NCBI GenBank assembly: GCA_024643305.1 | Contig: JAHENE010000050.1 | Location: 1-10,457 of the forward strand | Direction of reading: 5' to 3' | Source of the DNA: Thiobacillaceae bacterium | GTDB taxonomy: Bacteria; Pseudomonadota; Gammaproteobacteria; Burkholderiales; Thiobacillaceae | DNA length: 10,457 nt | Shown here: one piece after another, positions 8,129-10,457 of the stretch | Numbering within the stretch: the first letter of the stretch is position 1 | How the letters are laid out: each line of letters begins with the position of its first letter | Translations under genes and position numbers: made by a program | Notes under the pieces: generated by a model | Told to the model about the DNA's origin: nothing | Databases searched by the model: none | The model's input: the letters and a program-made list of their open reading frames with translations, nothing else

Positions 8129-10129
8129 ATGGATATGCAGACCTGGTACCTCATCGTTCCGCTGGCGCCATTGTTTGGCGCTATTATTGCCGGCCTGTTC
8201 GGCAAGTTTATCGGCCGCACCATGGCGCATGTAGTGACCATTGCCGGCGTGGCGCTCGCATTTGTTGCAGCGGTCGTGGTTTTCCAGGACGTGCATGCGG
8301 GCCACACCTTCAACGGCAGCGTTTATACCTGGATGACAAGTGGCGATGTGCGCTTTGAAGTCGGCTTTCTGATCGATCCGCTTACCACTATGATGTTGCT
8401 GGTGGTGACCTTCGTTTCGCTGATGGTGCATATCTATACCATCGGCTACATGCACGACGATCCGGGGTACCAGCGTTTCTTCAGCTACATCTCGCTGTTT
8501 ACTTTTTCCATGCTCATGCTGGTGATGAGCAACAATTTCCTGCAACTGTTCTTTGGCTGGGAGGCGGTGGGCTTGGTGTCCTATCTGCTGATCGGTTTCT
8601 GGTACACACGTGATACTGCCATCTACGCCAACCTCAAGGCTTTCCTGGTCAATCGCGTAGGTGACTTTGGCTTCATTCTCGGCATCGGCCTGGTGCTGGC
8701 GCATTTCGGCACGCTGGATTATGCGACGGTGTTCGCGCGCGCGCCGGAATTGGCAAGCGGCCACATCAGCTTGCTGCCCGGCCACGAATGGTCGCTGATG
8801 ACGGTTATCTGCATCCTCCTGTTCATCGGTGCCATGGGCAAGTCGGCGCAGTTTCCGCTGCACGTGTGGCTGCCGGATTCCATGGAAGGCCCCACACCGA
8901 TCTCGGCGCTGATTCACGCTGCGACCATGGTGACTGCCGGTATTTTCATGGTTACGCGCATGTCGCCGCTGTTCGAGCTGTCCGATACGGCGCTCTCATT
9001 TGTTATGGTCATCGGTGCCATCACGGCGCTGTTCATGGGCTTTCTTGGCGTCATCCAGAACGACATCAAGCGCGTTGTTGCGTATTCCACGCTGTCGCAA
9101 CTGGGTTACATGACCGTGGCGCTGGGCGCTTCGGCCTATTCGGTTGCGGTGTTCCACCTGATGACACATGCCTTCTTCAAGGCGCTGCTGTTCCTGGCGG
9201 CAGGTTCGGTCATCATGGGTGTGCATCACAATCAGGACATCCGCTACATGGGTGGCCTCAGGAAATACATGCCCATCACCTGGATCACTTCGCTGATCGG
9301 CTCGCTGGCCCTGATCGGCACACCTTTCCTGTCGGGTTTTTATTCCAAGGACAGCATCATCGAAGCGGTAGAGTTTTCGCACCTGGCAGGTTCCGGTTTT
9401 GCCTATATCGCTGTGGTTGCAGGCGTGTTCATCACTGCTTTCTACTCATTCCGCATGTACTTCCTGGTGTTCCACGGCAAGGAGCGCTTCCACAATGCGC
9501 ATCACCAGCATCATGAAGTGCAGGAGCACGCGGATGACCACCATGACAACACGCCGCACGAATCTCCCTGGGTGGTGACCATTCCCCTATTGGCGTTGGC
9601 GGTTCCTTCGCTGGTGATTGGCTACATGACGATTGGTCCCATGCTGTTTGGCGAATATTTCGGCAATGCCATCTACGTTGCCGACCATCATCCGTCCATG
9701 CACGAGCTTGAGCATCATTTCCATGGTGCGGCTGCCATGGCGCTGCATGCCGTGACCACCTTGCCGTTCTGGCTGGCGGCATCAGGTGTCGGCACAGCCT
9801 GGTTTTTCTACCTCAAGCGCCAGGACATTCCGGCAATGCTTCAGCAGAAGTTCAGCTTCATCTACGCAATTCTGGAGCGCAAATACGGTTTTGATGAATT
9901 CAACGATTGGTTCTTTGCCGGCGGTGCCCGCAAGATCGGCGGCGGGCTGTGGCGTCGTGGCGACCAAACCGTCATCGACGGCTGGCTGGTCAACGGCACA
10001 GCCAGACTTATGGGGCATGTCTCCCGTCTCATCCGCCATGTGCAGTCCGGCTATATCTACCACTACGCCTTTGCCATGATCATCGGTGTGTTCGTTCTGG
10101 TGACATGGTTTGTCAGAGCCACGGCCTAA
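8129..10129 (+). CDS. nuoL: NADH-quinone oxidoreductase subunit L (ND5 homologue, antiporter-like)
   Basis: NuoL (666 aa) is the distal antiporter-like proton channel of the membrane arm. It has about 14 core helices plus a long lateral helix that runs back along NuoM/NuoN to near NuoJ. Key channel residues are present: E145 (GWEAVGLVSYLLIGFW), K238 (AMGKSAQFPLHVWLPD), H263 (LIHAATMVTAGIF), K351 (HAFFKALLFLAAGS) and K408 (GFYSKDSI). These correspond to the essential E144, K229, H254, K342 and K399 of E. coli. The lateral helix should fall near residues 540-600 and the final anchoring helix at about 646-662. Between core helices the protein has a histidine-rich loop (455-477), and a second His cluster lies at 520-532. 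It is longer than the E. coli protein (about 613 aa) but within the range of betaproteobacterial homologues. Related Mrp/Mnh antiporter subunits are excluded by the operon context. nuoM follows after 12 nt. Confidence 0.98.
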   Translation: MDMQTWYLIVPLAPLFGAIIAGLFGKFIGRTMAHVVTIAGVALAFVAAVVVFQDVHAGHTFNGSVYTWMTSGDVRFEVGFLIDPLTTMMLLVVTFVSLMVHIYTIGYMHDDPGYQRFFSYISLFTFSMLMLVMSNNFLQLFFGWEAVGLVSYLLIGFWYTRDTAIYANLKAFLVNRVGDFGFILGIGLVLAHFGTLDYATVFARAPELASGHISLLPGHEWSLMTVICILLFIGAMGKSAQFPLHVWLPDSMEGPTPISALIHAATMVTAGIFMVTRMSPLFELSDTALSFVMVIGAITALFMGFLGVIQNDIKRVVAYSTLSQLGYMTVALGASAYSVAVFHLMTHAFFKALLFLAAGSVIMGVHHNQDIRYMGGLRKYMPITWITSLIGSLALIGTPFLSGFYSKDSIIEAVEFSHLAGSGFAYIAVVAGVFITAFYSFRMYFLVFHGKERFHNAHHQHHEVQEHADDHHDNTPHESPWVVTIPLLALAVPSLVIGYMTIGPMLFGEYFGNAIYVADHHPSMHELEHHFHGAAAMALHAVTTLPFWLAASGVGTAWFFYLKRQDIPAMLQQKFSFIYAILERKYGFDEFNDWFFAGGARKIGGGLWRRGDQTVIDGWLVNGTARLMGHVSRLIRHVQSGYIYHYAFAMIIGVFVLVTWFVRATA

Positions 10130-10141
10130 AGAAAGAAGAAT

Positions 10142-10457
10142 ATGTTTGGAATGCCTCCGCTCTCGCTAGTCATCTGGCTGCCCATCCTGGGGGGACTCGC
10201 CGTGCTGGCCACTGGTTCGGACAAGAATGCACCGCTTGCCCGCATGCTAGCCCTGATTGCGGCTGCACTTGGTTTTCTCGTTTCCATACCGCTTTATACC
10301 GGTTTCGATGTTGCCACCAGCGCCATGCAGTTCGAGGAGCTGGTTCCCTGGATTTACCGGTTTAACGTCAACTACCACTTGGGTGTGGACGGCATTGCCA
10401 TGCCCTTTATCCTGCTCAACAGCTTTACCACGCTGTTGGTTGTTAAAGCGGGTTGGC
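10142..10457 (+). CDS. nuoM: NADH-quinone oxidoreductase subunit M (ND4 homologue), 3'-truncated
   Basis: This is the N-terminal part of the second antiporter-like proton channel subunit. The frame is open from the ATG at 10142 to the window end, giving 105 complete codons; the family usually has about 490-500. The visible protein starts MFGMPPLSLVIWLPILGG, the first membrane helix. A second helix lies at about residues 34-52, and a third begins near residue 88. The block FNVNYHLGVDGIAMPFILLNSFTTLLVV is the conserved NuoM segment just before and into helix 3. The antiporter lysines and glutamate lie beyond the right edge. The gap from nuoL is 12 nt and purine-rich (GAAAGAAGAA at 10131-10140), but has no GG core, so the ribosome site is weak. 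An in-frame ATG at 10151 is an alternative start. Lys102 in the predicted helix is unusual. Confidence 0.95.
   Translation, partial: MFGMPPLSLVIWLPILGGLAVLATGSDKNAPLARMLALIAAALGFLVSIPLYTGFDVATSAMQFEELVPWIYRFNVNYHLGVDGIAMPFILLNSFTTLLVVKAGW

Noticed and set aside
7976..8917. A 313-codon minus-strand open frame across nuoK and nuoL
   Set aside because: It is in the same codon register as nuoL, and the translation is a low-complexity His/Gln/Arg-rich shadow with no domain. The + strand genes here have all family residues.
10130..10141. A possible terminator or promoter between nuoL and nuoM
   Set aside because: The gap is only 12 nt, with no inverted repeat or T-run, so it cannot hold either.
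8129..10457. Mrp/Mnh-type Na+/H+ antiporter subunits instead of NuoL/NuoM
   Set aside because: The proteins are homologous, but the genes sit directly in a nuo operon after nuoK, and NuoL has the C-terminal extension expected of complex I.

Overview
This window is an internal slice of a nuo operon, encoding the proton-pumping NADH:quinone oxidoreductase (respiratory complex I). All genes lie on the + strand in the order nuoC (3' half) - D - E - F - G - H - I - J - K - L - M (5' part). The left edge cuts nuoC and the right edge cuts nuoM, so nuoA, nuoB and the rest of nuoC should lie just upstream, and the rest of nuoM and nuoN just downstream. No RNA gene, mobile element, CRISPR array, integrated promoter or terminator is visible. 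There is no intergenic stretch longer than 12 nt.

The host is most likely a betaproteobacterium, possibly a Nitrosomonadales/Gallionellaceae-like or other autotrophic or methylotrophic lineage. The reasons are: moderately GC-rich coding with G/C-rich third positions; separate nuoC and nuoD genes rather than the enterobacterial nuoCD fusion; a NuoG that keeps the N1b, N5 and N4 clusters but lacks the extra N7 cysteines; a long basic C-terminal tail on NuoJ; and protein segments typical of betaproteobacteria. The taxonomic call is recalled family knowledge, not a search result.

Region by region: nuoC-D (1-1555) gives the peripheral-arm connector and the quinone-site subunit. nuoE-F-G (1558-5678) gives the NADH dehydrogenase module with FMN and most of the Fe-S clusters. 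nuoH (5678-6694) is the membrane subunit that shapes the quinone tunnel. nuoI (6705-7193) carries two 4Fe-4S clusters leading toward the quinone. nuoJ-K-L-M (7198 to the right edge) are proton-translocating membrane-arm subunits. Electrons pass NADH -> FMN (NuoF) -> Fe-S chain (NuoF, G, I, then NuoB outside the window) -> quinone at NuoD/NuoB/NuoH, and this drives proton pumping through NuoH/J/K/L/M/N.

The genes are extremely tightly packed: stop/start overlaps of 1 nt (C/D, G/H) and 4 nt (J/K), and gaps of 2-12 nt elsewhere. One long polycistronic message with translational coupling is therefore likely. Every expected cofactor ligand that falls in the window is present and no gene is broken. 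I found no previously undescribed system. The points worth a second look are small: a histidine-rich loop in NuoL, a lysine in a predicted NuoM helix at the right edge, unclear ribosome binding sites at several junctions, and start-codon ambiguities.
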